This document shows, piece after piece, positions 16,547-25,445 of a stretch of 64,000 bases of DNA (its first letter is position 1; every line of letters begins with the position of its first letter). Where the stretch lies: assembly GCF_020164455.1 (NCBI RefSeq), contig NZ_JAIQWW010000022.1:1-64000 (forward strand). Reading direction: 5' to 3'. The translations under genes and the position numbers were made by a program. This DNA comes from Phyllobacterium chamaecytisi. GTDB taxonomy: Bacteria > Pseudomonadota > Alphaproteobacteria > Rhizobiales > Rhizobiaceae. Under the pieces are notes generated by a model that searched no databases, was not told the origin of the DNA, and saw nothing but the letters and a program-made list of their open reading frames with translations.

Positions 16547-17641
16547 ATGCGCCTCTTCACCTGCGACAACTGCAAGAACGTTGTCTTTTTCGATAATCGC
16601 CAATGCGTCCAGTGCAAATCCAGGCTGGCCTATGAACCTGTTACTATGACAATGCGCGCGATCAGTTCCCAGGCTGCAGGTTCGTGGCGATTTTTGAGAG
16701 GTGAAGGATTGGATGCATGCATGTGCGCAAACGCATCTTTTGAGGTTTGCAATTGGCTGGTCGATCCCTCGGAGAACCGAGATTTCTGCCTGTCCTGCCG
16801 TCATAATCGTCTTGTGCCATCCGTTAAAACATCAGAGGGCCTAAACCATTGGCGCAAAATTAGTCGGGCGCAGCAGCACCTCTTCTATTCCATTTTGCGC
16901 TGGAACCTTCCGCATCCCGATCGCACCGAGGATCCAACGGGCGGACTGGTGTTCGATTTCCTTGAAGATCAACGTCTTCCCAGTGGAGTGATTGTACCCG
17001 CAATGAGTGGCCACGACGAAGGTCTCATCACCATTCGTGCCGCCGAGGCCGATGACGCGACGCGCGAAGAGGCGAGGCAATCGGTCCATGAACTGTACCG
17101 GACGCTGCTTGGTCACCTTCGTCACGAAAGCGGTCATTTTATATGGAACAAACTTGTTCGCGACGGCAATGACCTGGAGAACTACCGCTCAGTGTTTGGC
17201 GATGAGCGGGCAGATTATGAACGAGCTCTCCAGCACTATTATGCCAATGGTCCCCTCCTGGGATGGCAGGAAAGCTTCGTCTCGGCTTACGCAAGCTCCC
17301 ATCCGTGGGAGGACTTTGCCGAGTGCTTTGCACACTATATTCATATCGTTGACAGCCTTGAGACCGCACGTGAATTTGGCGTCGCAGCAAAACCGCCAGA
17401 GCATCTGGCAATGGCAGCATCAATCGATTTCGATCCTTATCAAGCGGATAGCGCCGAACAGCTTGTGAGCACCTGGGTCCCACTTAGTATCGCAATCAAT
17501 TCTATACAGCGCAGCATGGGTCAATCCGATTCGTATCCATTCGTCTTGTCCTCGCCCGTTATCGTGAAACTCGAATACCTGCATCGCCTTGTTCAGAAGT
17601 TCGGGAAGCAACAAGTCATTCGCGGAGCATATGATTGCTGA
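16547..17641 (+). CDS. Zinc-ribbon metallopeptidase family protein
   Basis: A 364-residue protein of the bacterial putative zinc-binding metallopeptidase family. An N-terminal zinc ribbon has paired Cys (CDNC at 6-9, CVQC at 20-23) and a second set near 58-84. The active-site HESGH occupies 193-197, and a Glu/His pair in PWEDFAECFAHYIH is a likely third ligand. Length is normal for the family. No signal peptide, so cytoplasmic. Substrate unknown. Preceded by an exact stress promoter. Confidence 0.88.
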   Translation: MRLFTCDNCKNVVFFDNRQCVQCKSRLAYEPVTMTMRAISSQAAGSWRFLRGEGLDACMCANASFEVCNWLVDPSENRDFCLSCRHNRLVPSVKTSEGLNHWRKISRAQQHLFYSILRWNLPHPDRTEDPTGGLVFDFLEDQRLPSGVIVPAMSGHDEGLITIRAAEADDATREEARQSVHELYRTLLGHLRHESGHFIWNKLVRDGNDLENYRSVFGDERADYERALQHYYANGPLLGWQESFVSAYASSHPWEDFAECFAHYIHIVDSLETAREFGVAAKPPEHLAMAASIDFDPYQADSAEQLVSTWVPLSIAINSIQRSMGQSDSYPFVLSSPVIVKLEYLHRLVQKFGKQQVIRGAYDC

Positions 17642-17712
17642 TCGTACCAAAGCAGGCGAAGCGATGATGCCTACAGCCAAGGCCATGACATGAGAATCTG
17701 TGGAGTCGACCC

Positions 17713-18576
17713 GTGTTCGAAGGTTTCGATCTAGAGCTAATCTCCCTGCGGGACGCGACGCTGCGCGTCCGGCATGGCGGAACGGGACCTCCCCTGCTGC
17801 TTTTGCATGGCCATCCTCGTACGCATACAACCTGGCACAAAGTTGCGCCGCGCTTGGCACAGTCTTTCTTTGTGGTTTGTCCTGATCTGCGGGGTTTTGG
17901 TCAATCGTCGAAACCTGTGGACACAGTCGATCACGCCGGGTCCTCCAAACGAGCAAAGGCCAAAGATTGCGTTGAATTAATGCATACGCTCGGACATGAA
18001 CAGTTCTCCATAGTGGGACATGATCGAGGGAGCTACACGGCTTTTCGGACTGCCATGGACTACCCTGACACAGTGAAGTCGCTCAGTATCCTTGATGGCG
18101 TTCCGATCTTGGACGCTCTGGAGCGATGCGACGAGAAATTTGCCAAGGCGTGGTGGCACTGGTTTTTCTTCGCCCAACAAGACAAACCGGAGCGCGCTAT
18201 CCTGGCCGATCCACTTACTTGGTATGGCGGATCCCCGGACAAGATGGGCAATGGCAACTTCCAAGATTTTTGTGCAGCAATTCATGATCCGCAAACCGTG
18301 CATGGCATGGTCGAGGATTATCGCGCTGGCCTGAAGATCGACCGTGCGCACGACCTGGAGGACCGCGATGCTGGGCGCAAGATCACGTGCCCCACGCAGG
18401 TCCTGTGGTCGCAACATGACGATTTGGAATTTCTCTACGGCGACGTCCTGGATGTGTGGCGTCCATGGACGACCGACTTATGCGGGCATGGCCTTCCGTG
18501 CGGACATCACATGGCGGAAGAAATCCCCGAACTGCTGACGAGGGAATTGGCTGCGTTCCATGAGCGACATCAGTAA
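17713..18576 (+). CDS. Alpha/beta hydrolase, haloacetate dehalogenase-like
   Basis: A 287-residue protein of the FAc-DEX-like group. HGHPRTHTTWHKVAP (about 32-46) carries the oxyanion region and the nucleophile is Asp104 in VGHDRGSYTA. A His-rich CGHGLPCGHHMAEE motif near residue 265 supplies the catalytic His. An Asp nucleophile favours dehalogenase or epoxide-hydrolase chemistry over esterase. The GTG start at 17713 has TGGAG upstream. The substrate cannot be assigned; most genomic members are uncharacterised. Confidence 0.82.
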   Translation: MFEGFDLELISLRDATLRVRHGGTGPPLLLLHGHPRTHTTWHKVAPRLAQSFFVVCPDLRGFGQSSKPVDTVDHAGSSKRAKAKDCVELMHTLGHEQFSIVGHDRGSYTAFRTAMDYPDTVKSLSILDGVPILDALERCDEKFAKAWWHWFFFAQQDKPERAILADPLTWYGGSPDKMGNGNFQDFCAAIHDPQTVHGMVEDYRAGLKIDRAHDLEDRDAGRKITCPTQVLWSQHDDLEFLYGDVLDVWRPWTTDLCGHGLPCGHHMAEEIPELLTRELAAFHERHQ

Positions 18577-18799
18577 CTTAAAAAGAGTCTTGAATGTCAT
18601 TATTAAGCTCCGTGAATGACCTCTGAACGCAATCCAGGGAAGTCCATTTTACCTGCGAAAATGATCCAGGTCGCAAAGGTGTGCCCGTCTCAGGCTAACG
18701 AGCGTGGGTATCGCAAATTGCATATGGAACCATTCCCTTCCCCTCGTACTGGACCTTGAATCATTGTTGTGGCGTTACACGTCGCCGAACCGTGGGCCG

Positions 18800-19387
18800 C
18801 TAATGCCGTCGATGTGAGGCGTGGTGCCACCCCGAGTGTTGGGGCGCTTCGAGAATTTCCTCACGGGACTTCTCACCCAACATTTCCAAGAGATGGGTCT
18901 TAGCCCGGTTTATTCTGCTTTTGATAGTTCCAATGGGGCAATCGCAAATTTCCGCGGCTTCGTCGTAGCTAGCACCCATGACACAAACCAGCATGATTGC
19001 TTGCCGGAAATCCGGGTCGAGTTGATGCAATGCTGTCTCAAGTTCATGACCCCGAATAGTCCATTCCTGGGATGGTGGCCGGGAGGGTCCGTTTTCAGCG
19101 ATATCTTTTTCCCCGCCTGTGACCTCCCTCAGTTGGTGCTTTATCGCTGTATTGAACGTATTTCTCATGATGGTGAACAACCATGACTTCATGCTCGTGC
19201 CCGGAGTAAACTGGTGCAATGATCCGAGCGCGCGTTTGAGTGTTTCTTGGACAAGATCGTCTGCGTCATCGGGTTGCCGATAGAATGACCTCGCAAATGC
19301 CCTTAACGCTGGCACAAGAGTAACGAGTTCCGCTCTGCAGTTAACTTCTAACTGGTAATCTTGATAAACGGGATCGATTGCAACCAT
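18800..19387 (-). CDS. ECF sigma factor, EcfG-like
   Basis: A 195-residue sigma-70 family factor. Region 2 spans about 26-95 (LRAFARSFYRQPDDADDLVQ) and region 4 about 115-165 (ASYDEAAEICDCPIGTIKSR). The IGTIKSRINRAK ending is characteristic of EcfG-type general stress factors. No NepR or PhyR neighbours are present, so it may be an accessory paralogue of the main EcfG. ATG 19387 is preceded by AGAGGACA, which is locked in a perfect hairpin. It probably drives at least part of the promoters in this window. Confidence 0.88.
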   Translation of the reverse strand: MVAIDPVYQDYQLEVNCRAELVTLVPALRAFARSFYRQPDDADDLVQETLKRALGSLHQFTPGTSMKSWLFTIMRNTFNTAIKHQLREVTGGEKDIAENGPSRPPSQEWTIRGHELETALHQLDPDFRQAIMLVCVMGASYDEAAEICDCPIGTIKSRINRAKTHLLEMLGEKSREEILEAPQHSGWHHASHRRH

Positions 19388-19505
19388 ATCTTGTCCTCTC
19401 TGGATAAGAGGACAATGCGTCGAAGAGATAACTCGTTCCTCCGTCGCCTGAACTGTACGCTACCGAACATTTCAGCTTTTTTGGGTCGTGGAAACCAAAG
19501 TGTTT
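19385..19505 (-). promoter_or_regulatory. Sigma-factor leader with ribosome-site hairpin
   Basis: In the sense direction UGUCCUCU (19414-19407) pairs perfectly with AGAGGACA (19399-19392), 7-base loop. The 3' arm contains the Shine-Dalgarno bases four bases from the AUG, so folding should hide it. A weak stress promoter lies upstream: GGAAC (19439-19435), 17 bases, CATT. The whole leader has a copy at 13685. Confidence 0.6.
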
Positions 19506-19610
19506 ACTAGCTCGTCTGTGCTCAGAAGAGCATGGTCGGCTCGCATGATGCAATTGAGAGCGAGTGTTTTGAGCGGCATGCTTTGTCACCTTTGAACGCT
19601 GCGGGTCCGC

Positions 19611-19640
19611 GCAAAGTGGCCGAGCTACAGGCCACTTTGC
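19611..19640 (-). terminator. Perfect 11-bp hairpin after the small gene
   Basis: GCAAAGTGGCC (19611-19621) and GGCCACTTTGC (19630-19640) enclose 8 bases, 14 bases past the stop of the gene at 19654. There is no U run. Confidence 0.6.
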
Positions 19641-19653
19641 TTGAAGGACGAGG

Positions 19654-19791
19654 TCAGCGACTCTTGCTGCCCTCGCTGCCTTTCGACTGCTTGTCGGATG
19701 AGTTGCTCGATGAGCCGCTCTTATCCCGCCTGTCGGTTGAGCTTTTCGAACCACCCTTGGTGCTTGATTTGCGATCCTGACTATTTGGCAT
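19654..19791 (-). CDS. Small Ser/Lys-rich hydrophilic protein
   Basis: A 45-residue, wholly disordered peptide rich in Ser, Lys, Gly and Asp (starts MPNSQDRKSSTKGGSKSS, ends SKSR). GGAGGAAAGAA lies directly before the ATG and an exact EcfG-type promoter 43 bases upstream; a perfect hairpin follows. Composition resembles desiccation-protectant small proteins, but that is inference. Confidence 0.75.
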   Translation of the reverse strand: MPNSQDRKSSTKGGSKSSTDRRDKSGSSSNSSDKQSKGSEGSKSR

Positions 19792-19833
19792 TTCTTTCCT
19801 CCATGTTGACTGGAAAAGTTCCAGTATCCAATC

Positions 19834-19858
19834 AACCCAGCATGAGGAAAACTGTTCC
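19834..19858 (-). promoter_or_regulatory. EcfG-type stress promoter for the small Ser/Lys-rich gene
   Basis: Minus strand GGAAC (19858-19854), 16 bases, GGTT (19837-19834), 43 bases from ATG 19791. Confidence 0.8.
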
Positions 19859-19927
19859 GGCTAGCTGACCTTTGGTGCGTTATCGCACCAAATCTCGTTC
19901 AGGACACGACATCGCCTTGAATCTCCA

Positions 19928-20182
19928 TCAGTCGCCATGTCGCGGCTGCGGATCCGCCGTTAGTAGATCCGCAAAAAATATCGTTCCGATCAGCTCACCT
20001 GGCTCATTATAGACGCGAACGACCCAGCTGGTTGGGTCGAGTCCTTCGAGAACGCCATCAACAATAGTTTCCTGTGCAGCCTGTTTTGCCTCCGCCAGCG
20101 CGTGTTCGTAATCCGGAAGCTCGATCCCTTTTACGTCCTCAAGAACGACGTCCTCGTGAAAAACAAAACGAAACAATGGCAT
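19928..20182 (-). CDS. DUF6894-like small protein
   Basis: An 84-residue protein starting MPLFRFVFHEDVVLEDVKGI, then an Ala-rich helix ALAEAKQAAQETI and WVVRVYNEPGELIGTIFFAD. This matches the layout of DUF6894 (FHL-D, D-G-ELPD, A--EA, V-D--G). Function unknown. A GGGGG site precedes ATG 20182. It lies 59 bases after the DUF892 gene, beyond a hairpin, so it may be partly co-transcribed. Confidence 0.78.
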   Translation of the reverse strand: MPLFRFVFHEDVVLEDVKGIELPDYEHALAEAKQAAQETIVDGVLEGLDPTSWVVRVYNEPGELIGTIFFADLLTADPQPRHGD

Positions 20183-20210
20183 GGGAATCCCCCCGCTCTG
20201 ATGAGGAAAC

Positions 20211-20234
20211 GTGCTCATTCCAGAGTGAGCACGG
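20211..20234 (-). terminator. Hairpin between DUF892 and DUF6894 genes
   Basis: CGTGCTCA (20211-20218) pairs with TGAGCACG (20227-20234), 8-base loop, 8 bases after the DUF892 stop. No U run; it could be an attenuator or mRNA stabiliser. Confidence 0.45.
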
Positions 20235-20241
20235 CTGAACA

Positions 20242-20739
20242 TCAAGCTGCTTTTTGGGCTTTGCTGTTAACGCCGCTTTCGGCGAGCTTGGTCAGCGCGG
20301 CATCGGTGGCGATTTCTTCCTCGAGGGTTTGCACCAGAAGTGCCGTCGCGTCTTTCATACCCAATTCGTCCGCCCAACGAGCCAATGTACCGTACCGGGC
20401 CATTTCGTAGTGTTCGACTGCCTGAGCTGACGAAACCAATCCTGCATCAAGAGCCGGCTGGCCTTTGAAATCTTCCAGGACGTCTTCACCTTCAGCGATG
20501 ATGCCTTCAATCGCATCACAGGTTTTGCCTTGTGCACGCTTTCCGAATATCTCGAAAACCTGCTGCAGGCGCTCGACGTGGACTTCCGTTTCATCACGGT
20601 GCTTCTCGAAAGCCGCCTTCAACTCCGGCGATTCTGCGCCCCTGGCCATCTTTGGTAGCGCTTTGAGAATTTTCCGTTCGGCGTAATAGACATCCTTCAG
20701 GGTCTCGTGAAATAAATTGTCCAATGTTTTTGTTACCAT
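20242..20739 (-). CDS. DUF892 (YciE/YciF) ferritin-like stress protein
   Basis: A 165-residue four-helix ferritin-like protein, intact. HETLKDVYYAERKILKALPK (about 11-30), KHRDETEVHVERLQQVF (about 46-62) and QAVEHYEMARYGTL (about 107-120) carry the conserved Glu/His residues of the putative metal site. GGAGGA precedes the ATG. It is the intact member of three copies in the window. Members are induced by osmotic and general stress; enzymatic role unproven. Confidence 0.93.
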   Translation of the reverse strand: MVTKTLDNLFHETLKDVYYAERKILKALPKMARGAESPELKAAFEKHRDETEVHVERLQQVFEIFGKRAQGKTCDAIEGIIAEGEDVLEDFKGQPALDAGLVSSAQAVEHYEMARYGTLARWADELGMKDATALLVQTLEEEIATDAALTKLAESGVNSKAQKAA

Positions 20740-20789
20740 GCTTTTGTCCTCCGGTTGTTATCGCTGCCCAATGTGGCGGGTGAGCAAGG

Positions 20790-20814
20790 AACCACGCCAG
20801 ACGACGATTGTTCC
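20790..20814 (-). promoter_or_regulatory. EcfG-type stress promoter for DUF892
   Basis: Minus strand GGAAC (20814-20810), 16 bases, GGTT (20793-20790), 51 bases from ATG 20739. Confidence 0.8.
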
Positions 20815-21031
20815 GCTTGGCGATAACAAATTAGTGGGAATTTTGGTGACGGTGGAGAAATCCATGAGGGTGAAGGTGGCAATTACCAATCCTGCGAATT
20901 TCTCGACCAAGCGGAATTTTAAACATCAAGCCCTTTCCGCCGACAACTGCAAACGGTCAGCGCTCCAACCTCATCGGTTTGTGTGATGCACTGGTCTGAC
21001 CCCGGGAGCCGCTCGGCCCTGCAACGCTTAA

Positions 21032-21751
21032 CTACCGCAATGACCAGCCAGTCAGACGAACGGATTCTTCCTCGGCCAGACCATATGCCCCGTCCGCAAG
21101 CACCATTAAGCCTTCGCGGTCCAAAACTATGATCTCCGATCTCCTGGAACGGATGAGCCCCTTTCCCTCCAGGATGTGTAGAGCGACCGTAACGCCCGAT
21201 CGTCTCACGCCTAACATGCGGGCAAGATGTTCATGTGTAAAGCTCATGCTATCGCCGTCCACCCTGTCATGTGCGAGCAAAACCCATCGGGCCAGCCGGT
21301 CCTCCAGTTTCGAATGCCCGTTGGCAATCGCCGTAGACCCCACCTGAATGGAAAGCGCACGCGCAAATCTTGTAAGCAATATTCTTATGGATTCCTTGGC
21401 GCGAACTGCATCCAATAAATCGGATGCGTCGATTCGAAAAGCGGTTCCATTCATTTGAACGACAGTGCGATATGCGCTGCGGTCGTCATATTGGAGAAGC
21501 GCAGAGCCGGACATCCCATCTCTACCGAATAGACCGACTTCCAGATCGCGACTGCGTGGCAAGCTCGCCATCATCGAGGCGATACCGCTTTCAAGAAAAT
21601 AGACGCATTCAAGCTTTTGTGCGGGGATCTCGATCTCCTGTCCGAGCTTCAACGGAACGATCCGCATTTTAGGCAACAGTAAAGCTTTGTCCTCCTCGGA
21701 CAACCTCGATAACAAATGATTGCGTATCGGGGGTAGTTGATCGCTTGCCAT
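21032..21751 (-). CDS. Crp/Fnr family transcription regulator
   Basis: A 239-residue regulator with an N-terminal cyclic-nucleotide-like beta-barrel (about 25-140) and a C-terminal winged helix (FTHEHLARMLGVRRSGVTVA, about 175-194). It has no Fnr-type iron-sulfur Cys cluster. AAGGAAAG precedes ATG 21751. It follows the hybrid kinase by 43 bases on the same strand and is likely co-transcribed from the stress promoter at 23740. Could in principle read cAMP from the cyclase at 6364, but ligand binding is not demonstrable here. Confidence 0.88.
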   Translation of the reverse strand: MASDQLPPIRNHLLSRLSEEDKALLLPKMRIVPLKLGQEIEIPAQKLECVYFLESGIASMMASLPRSRDLEVGLFGRDGMSGSALLQYDDRSAYRTVVQMNGTAFRIDASDLLDAVRAKESIRILLTRFARALSIQVGSTAIANGHSKLEDRLARWVLLAHDRVDGDSMSFTHEHLARMLGVRRSGVTVALHILEGKGLIRSRRSEIIVLDREGLMVLADGAYGLAEEESVRLTGWSLR

Positions 21752-21794
21752 AGTCTTTCCTTCCAAGAACGACTTACAGGTCGTGACCTGCAAG

Positions 21795-23696
21795 TTATGA
21801 ACTTTGGAGCATGACTTCGGAGACTTTTTGCGAGAGCTCGCTCTGCATAAACGGCTTTGACAGTAGGGATATGTCCTTGCCAGCACCGTCAGGCAATTCC
21901 GAGTAGCCGGTAGCCAGGATAACGGGCATATCCGGCCACCCTACCTGGATTTCCCGGATGAGCTGGGTTCCCGTCATGTTCGGCATTGCCTGGTCGGTCA
22001 AAACAAGATCAATACAGCTGTGGGACCGTAGAAGTTCGAGTGCCCGTCTACCGGAACCAGCTTCGATCACCGTATGACCGAGTTCTTCAAGCATGGCGAC
22101 TGTGTTCATCAGCACCAAGGCATCATCGTCCACCGCCAAAATAGTCAAGGATTGCGGTGCACCAAGATCCTCCACCGTCGAAGAATCATCCTGAGCGGCC
22201 GTCGTCATTGGTTCTGGTATAACCGGCAACCAGAGCTCCGCTCTTGTTCCCTTGCCGATCTCACTCTGAAGAACGAGCTGACCGTCTGACTGCTTCATTA
22301 TGCCATGAACCATCGACAGACCTAGCCCCGTGCCCTTTCCAACACCTTTGGTTGTGAAAAAAGGCTCGACGGACCGTCCGAGGGTCTCGTCATCCATACC
22401 CTCACCTTCATCGTTCACAGAGAGACAGATGTAGTCGCCCGGCGAGAGCTCCGAGTGAGCATCCGTGATTTTTGCTGTGCGGGCTGCAATCGAGATGGTG
22501 CCGCCATTTGGCATTGCATCTCGCGCATTGACCGCAAGGTTGAGAAGCGCAAGTTCAAGCTGATTGGGGTCGGTCTGGACCTTGGCGAGTGACAACGGAA
22601 ACAACGTCTCGACCACGACTGTCGAGCCGAGCGATCGCTCAAGGAGGTCGGCCATGCCCCGCACAAGAGCTGGGACGTCAACGGGCTCAAGATGCAACTT
22701 TTGTCTTCTGGCGAAGGCCAGCATCCGTTTGGTAAGAGTGGCTCCGCGTTGCGCGCCCTGCATCGCGTTATCCAGCAATGCCAAGGTTTTGCGATCATCG
22801 GGTAATCTTCTCCGTAGAAGTTCCAGGCTTCCAAGAATTGCCATCAGGAGATTGTTGAAATCATGGGCAACTCCTCCAGTCAGTTGCCCGATGGTTTCCA
22901 TTTTCTGGGATTGGAACAGCGCTTCGCGGGCCCTTGCCAGTTCTTGTTGGTTATGGTTTCGGTCGGTTACATCTCGGGTAACTTTGGCAAAGCCGACAAG
23001 CTCGCCAGTTTCGTTTTTGACGGCGTCGATAATTACGCTAGCCCAGAAGCGCGTGCCGTCCTTTCGAACCCGCCAGCCCTCATTCTCAAATCGACCTTGT
23101 TCCAGGGCAGTTTCTAAAGCCTTATTCGGCAGATCCAGATCCAAATCTTCCTGGGTATAGAATCGAGAGAAATGCTGCCCAATGATCTCGGAAGGAGGGT
23201 AGCCTTTGATGCGTTGAGCACCTGTGTTCCAGGTTATGACATTTCCCCGAAGATCGAGCATGTAGATGGCATAGTCAGTGACGCCCTGGACGAGTATCTT
23301 GAACTGCTCCTCGCTCAATCTCAGCGCCTCGTCCGAAGCCTTGTGTTCCGTTAGATCTCGGGTAACGTTCGCGTATTCAACTACCCCTCCGGACCTGCTG
23401 TAGATGGGGTCTATTACGACATGCGCCCAGAAACGGCTACCGTCCTTCTTGATCCGCCAGCCTTCACCTTCGAATTTGCCGTCACGGGTTGCGCGCTCCA
23501 GTGTATTCACAGGAAGACCAGAGACGTTGTCATCTTCCGTATAAAACCGCAAAAAATGCTCGCCGATGATTTCCTCTGCCCGATAACCCATAATGCGTTG
23601 CGCGCCAGGGCTCCATCCCGTCACAATACCGCTGCCATCCAGCATGCAGATGGCGTAGTCTGTCACCGCATCCGGCGATCGCTCATTGCGTTGCAT
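21795..23696 (-). CDS. PAS-PAS hybrid sensor histidine kinase
   Basis: A 633-residue cytoplasmic sensor. Two similar PAS/PAC units (about 12-118 and 130-245) each have GWRIKKDG/GWRVRKDG-RFWA. The His-box GQLTGGVAHDFNNLL lies near 275-290, followed by the ATPase boxes (LLNLAVNARDAM; GKGTGLGLSMVHG) and a C-terminal receiver (about 515-628) with phospho-acceptor Asp in DLVLTDQAMPNM. No membrane helices. The kinase is under an exact stress promoter and precedes a Crp regulator. Confidence 0.93.
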   Translation of the reverse strand: MQRNERSPDAVTDYAICMLDGSGIVTGWSPGAQRIMGYRAEEIIGEHFLRFYTEDDNVSGLPVNTLERATRDGKFEGEGWRIKKDGSRFWAHVVIDPIYSRSGGVVEYANVTRDLTEHKASDEALRLSEEQFKILVQGVTDYAIYMLDLRGNVITWNTGAQRIKGYPPSEIIGQHFSRFYTQEDLDLDLPNKALETALEQGRFENEGWRVRKDGTRFWASVIIDAVKNETGELVGFAKVTRDVTDRNHNQQELARAREALFQSQKMETIGQLTGGVAHDFNNLLMAILGSLELLRRRLPDDRKTLALLDNAMQGAQRGATLTKRMLAFARRQKLHLEPVDVPALVRGMADLLERSLGSTVVVETLFPLSLAKVQTDPNQLELALLNLAVNARDAMPNGGTISIAARTAKITDAHSELSPGDYICLSVNDEGEGMDDETLGRSVEPFFTTKGVGKGTGLGLSMVHGIMKQSDGQLVLQSEIGKGTRAELWLPVIPEPMTTAAQDDSSTVEDLGAPQSLTILAVDDDALVLMNTVAMLEELGHTVIEAGSGRRALELLRSHSCIDLVLTDQAMPNMTGTQLIREIQVGWPDMPVILATGYSELPDGAGKDISLLSKPFMQSELSQKVSEVMLQSS

Positions 23697-23739
23697 TCAT
23701 TTCCCTCTCGCCCTATCCGTAAACCATTGATCACCTGAC

Positions 23740-23764
23740 AACGACAGTTCATCTGCAAGGTTCC
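23740..23764 (-). promoter_or_regulatory. EcfG-type stress promoter for the hybrid kinase-Crp pair
   Basis: Minus strand GGAAC (23764-23760), 16 bases, CGTT (23743-23740), 44 bases from ATG 23696. Confidence 0.78.
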
Positions 23765-24329
23765 GCCACGCTCAGATTTTGATGAAAATCGCTTACCGCC
23801 AAGCTTGCGGCAGAACAAAATTCAACACTTCCGCTTTCAAAGCGATAGCGTGAAACGATCGTGTCGGTCCGCTCGTCGCTGACTGTCTTCACTGTCAAGA
23901 TTGGCACCTCCCGGTGGCGAGTCAATGTCGAGAAAGGTCTATGCCCTTTTTACAACCTTCGAACCATGTATCGTGCAAAACGTTCTCGCATTTCTCGCAT
24001 ATTGGATGAGATTTTCTCGCCAATGCCTTGCGAACACTGAGGTCAGATGTGGACACCCGCGTGTCAGGATAGGCGTTTGGGTCTACCGCGCCCCTGTCGC
24101 GGAGTGGTCAATGCCTCCCAAACACAAGCCGAATGCACATTCCAGATTTCAGTTCCGTCGGCGACCAATTCAGCCGCAACTTTTCTAACGCACCACAAGT
24201 GCGGTGCGCACACATGTACCTCAAAAGTATGTCCGCTAACGCACAGTCCGTCCGACACGAATCAGGAACATTTTGCTTTGGCTTTTGGTCGGGGAATAAC
24301 GGGGAATTTAGTAGCAACAGGAGGAAAGT
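23765..24329. other. Intergenic region with one weak promoter-like site
   Basis: No gene recognised over about 565 bases. GGAAC at 24265-24269 followed after 17 bases by GGTC points at the KGG protein gene but breaks the -10 consensus. Confidence 0.4.
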
Positions 24330-24722
24330 ATGGCGAACAATGAACGTAACCAGCAGGGGGATACTTCGAATCGCGGCTTTGGATCTATGGATGACGACAA
24401 GCAGCGCGAGATCGCAGGCCAAGGCGGAAAGCAGTCCGGAGGCAATTTCAAGAATGATCCGGAACGCGCTGCGGAGGCTGGTCGAAGCGGTGGCGAGCAG
24501 TCTGGAGGCAATTCTAAAAATCCGGAGAGGTCAGCCGAGGCAGGTCGAGAAGGCGGACAGCAAGTCGGCGGGAACCGGGAATCCAATCAACAGTCCGGTG
24601 GAAACCACGAAGGTGAGCAACGAACCGCCGAAGAAGGTCAAAACGACCGACAGCAGGGTGGAAACTTCGCGGACGATCCCGAACGCGCTCGCGAAGCGGG
24701 TCGCAAGGGTGGACAGAGCTAA
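24330..24722 (+). CDS. KGG-repeat stress protein (con-10/YciG type)
   Basis: A 130-residue, extremely hydrophilic Gly/Gln/Glu-rich protein. It is built from degenerate repeats of the form EAGR-GG-QSGGN, four or five copies between about 25 and 128, with DPERAAEAG and DPERAREAG units. This is the stress-induced KGG motif also seen in GsiB and conidiation protein 10. Predicted disordered and desiccation-protective by analogy. AGGAGGAAAG precedes the ATG. Confidence 0.88.
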   Translation: MANNERNQQGDTSNRGFGSMDDDKQREIAGQGGKQSGGNFKNDPERAAEAGRSGGEQSGGNSKNPERSAEAGREGGQQVGGNRESNQQSGGNHEGEQRTAEEGQNDRQQGGNFADDPERAREAGRKGGQS

Positions 24723-24874
24723 ACGCTGAACTCTTCGAGAGCGGCCGGGACACATCCCAGCGCTCAGGGGTAGTCAAAAGCCCATACCCGAACCGGACAG
24801 CCTTCGGTGGTGCAAATAATGCGGAATCAGCTTTGCAGGAACTTTCGCAAATGAGAGAGACTCTCACTCGCAAT

Positions 24875-25075
24875 TTAAGCTTTGCGTTCCGTAGACAAAT
24901 GAACATCGATTAGCTGCACAATCGCCCTACGCGCCTCATGGGCAGGCCAACCGATCGAAACAGCATCGTCCAGTAGCCGCTTCAATGCTGGTCCGGCATG
25001 AGCCAGGAATTCAACTTCCAAGCTCTCCTGGCAATCCAGATCATCACGGTCGTCCTGGGGCGGTATTATAGGCAT
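24875..25075 (-). CDS. Small helical protein related to 10745 and 25446
   Basis: A 66-residue protein with a helix GPALKRLLDDAVSIGWPAHE and then ARRAIVQLIDVHL. The GW-x2-x-E-x-xRAI core resembles the GW--EVLAAMI core of the 25446 protein. No known domain. Modest ribosome site, so start is uncertain. Confidence 0.5.
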   Translation of the reverse strand: MPIIPPQDDRDDLDCQESLEVEFLAHAGPALKRLLDDAVSIGWPAHEARRAIVQLIDVHLSTERKA

Positions 25076-25217
25076 GGCGGATTCCCATTGTTATTTGCAG
25101 TCTTCTTGAGCGGTATGCGACTCAAACCTCCGCCATCACTGCCGGGAGTTTCGAGATATCGTTCATACGTCTTTCGAACTTGGCTGGCTGCTAGCTGTCG
25201 CAACGATTGAACACCGC

Positions 25218-25406
25218 TCACTCCATCCAGCCGAAACTGCGAATGGCGAGTAAAAATTTCCAGCACCACAGTCCACTTTCCGGGCCGCCATCAATGCGAT
25301 GAACGCGACCGACATCGATTCCGCTACGATTCGTCGCAGTGAAATCCTGCGCTTGCTCTTCTAGTCCTACGCGAGTTTTTTGCCATTTAATTTCCATGGC
25401 TTTCAA
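25218..25406 (-). CDS. Small hypothetical protein
   Basis: A 62-residue frame; the segment DFTATNRSGIDVGRVHRIDG, then GGPESGLWCWKF, reads like a compact beta protein of the kind common in rhizobial genomes. No domain or promoter is recognised. Confidence 0.45.
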   Translation of the reverse strand: MKAMEIKWQKTRVGLEEQAQDFTATNRSGIDVGRVHRIDGGPESGLWCWKFLLAIRSFGWME

Positions 25407-25445
25407 ACTCTGAACAATTCAATTTGTTTCAAACTTCCAATCGCT

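Noticed and set aside
22564-23160. 198-residue plus-strand frame
   Set aside because: Antisense of the hybrid kinase, without any supporting signal.
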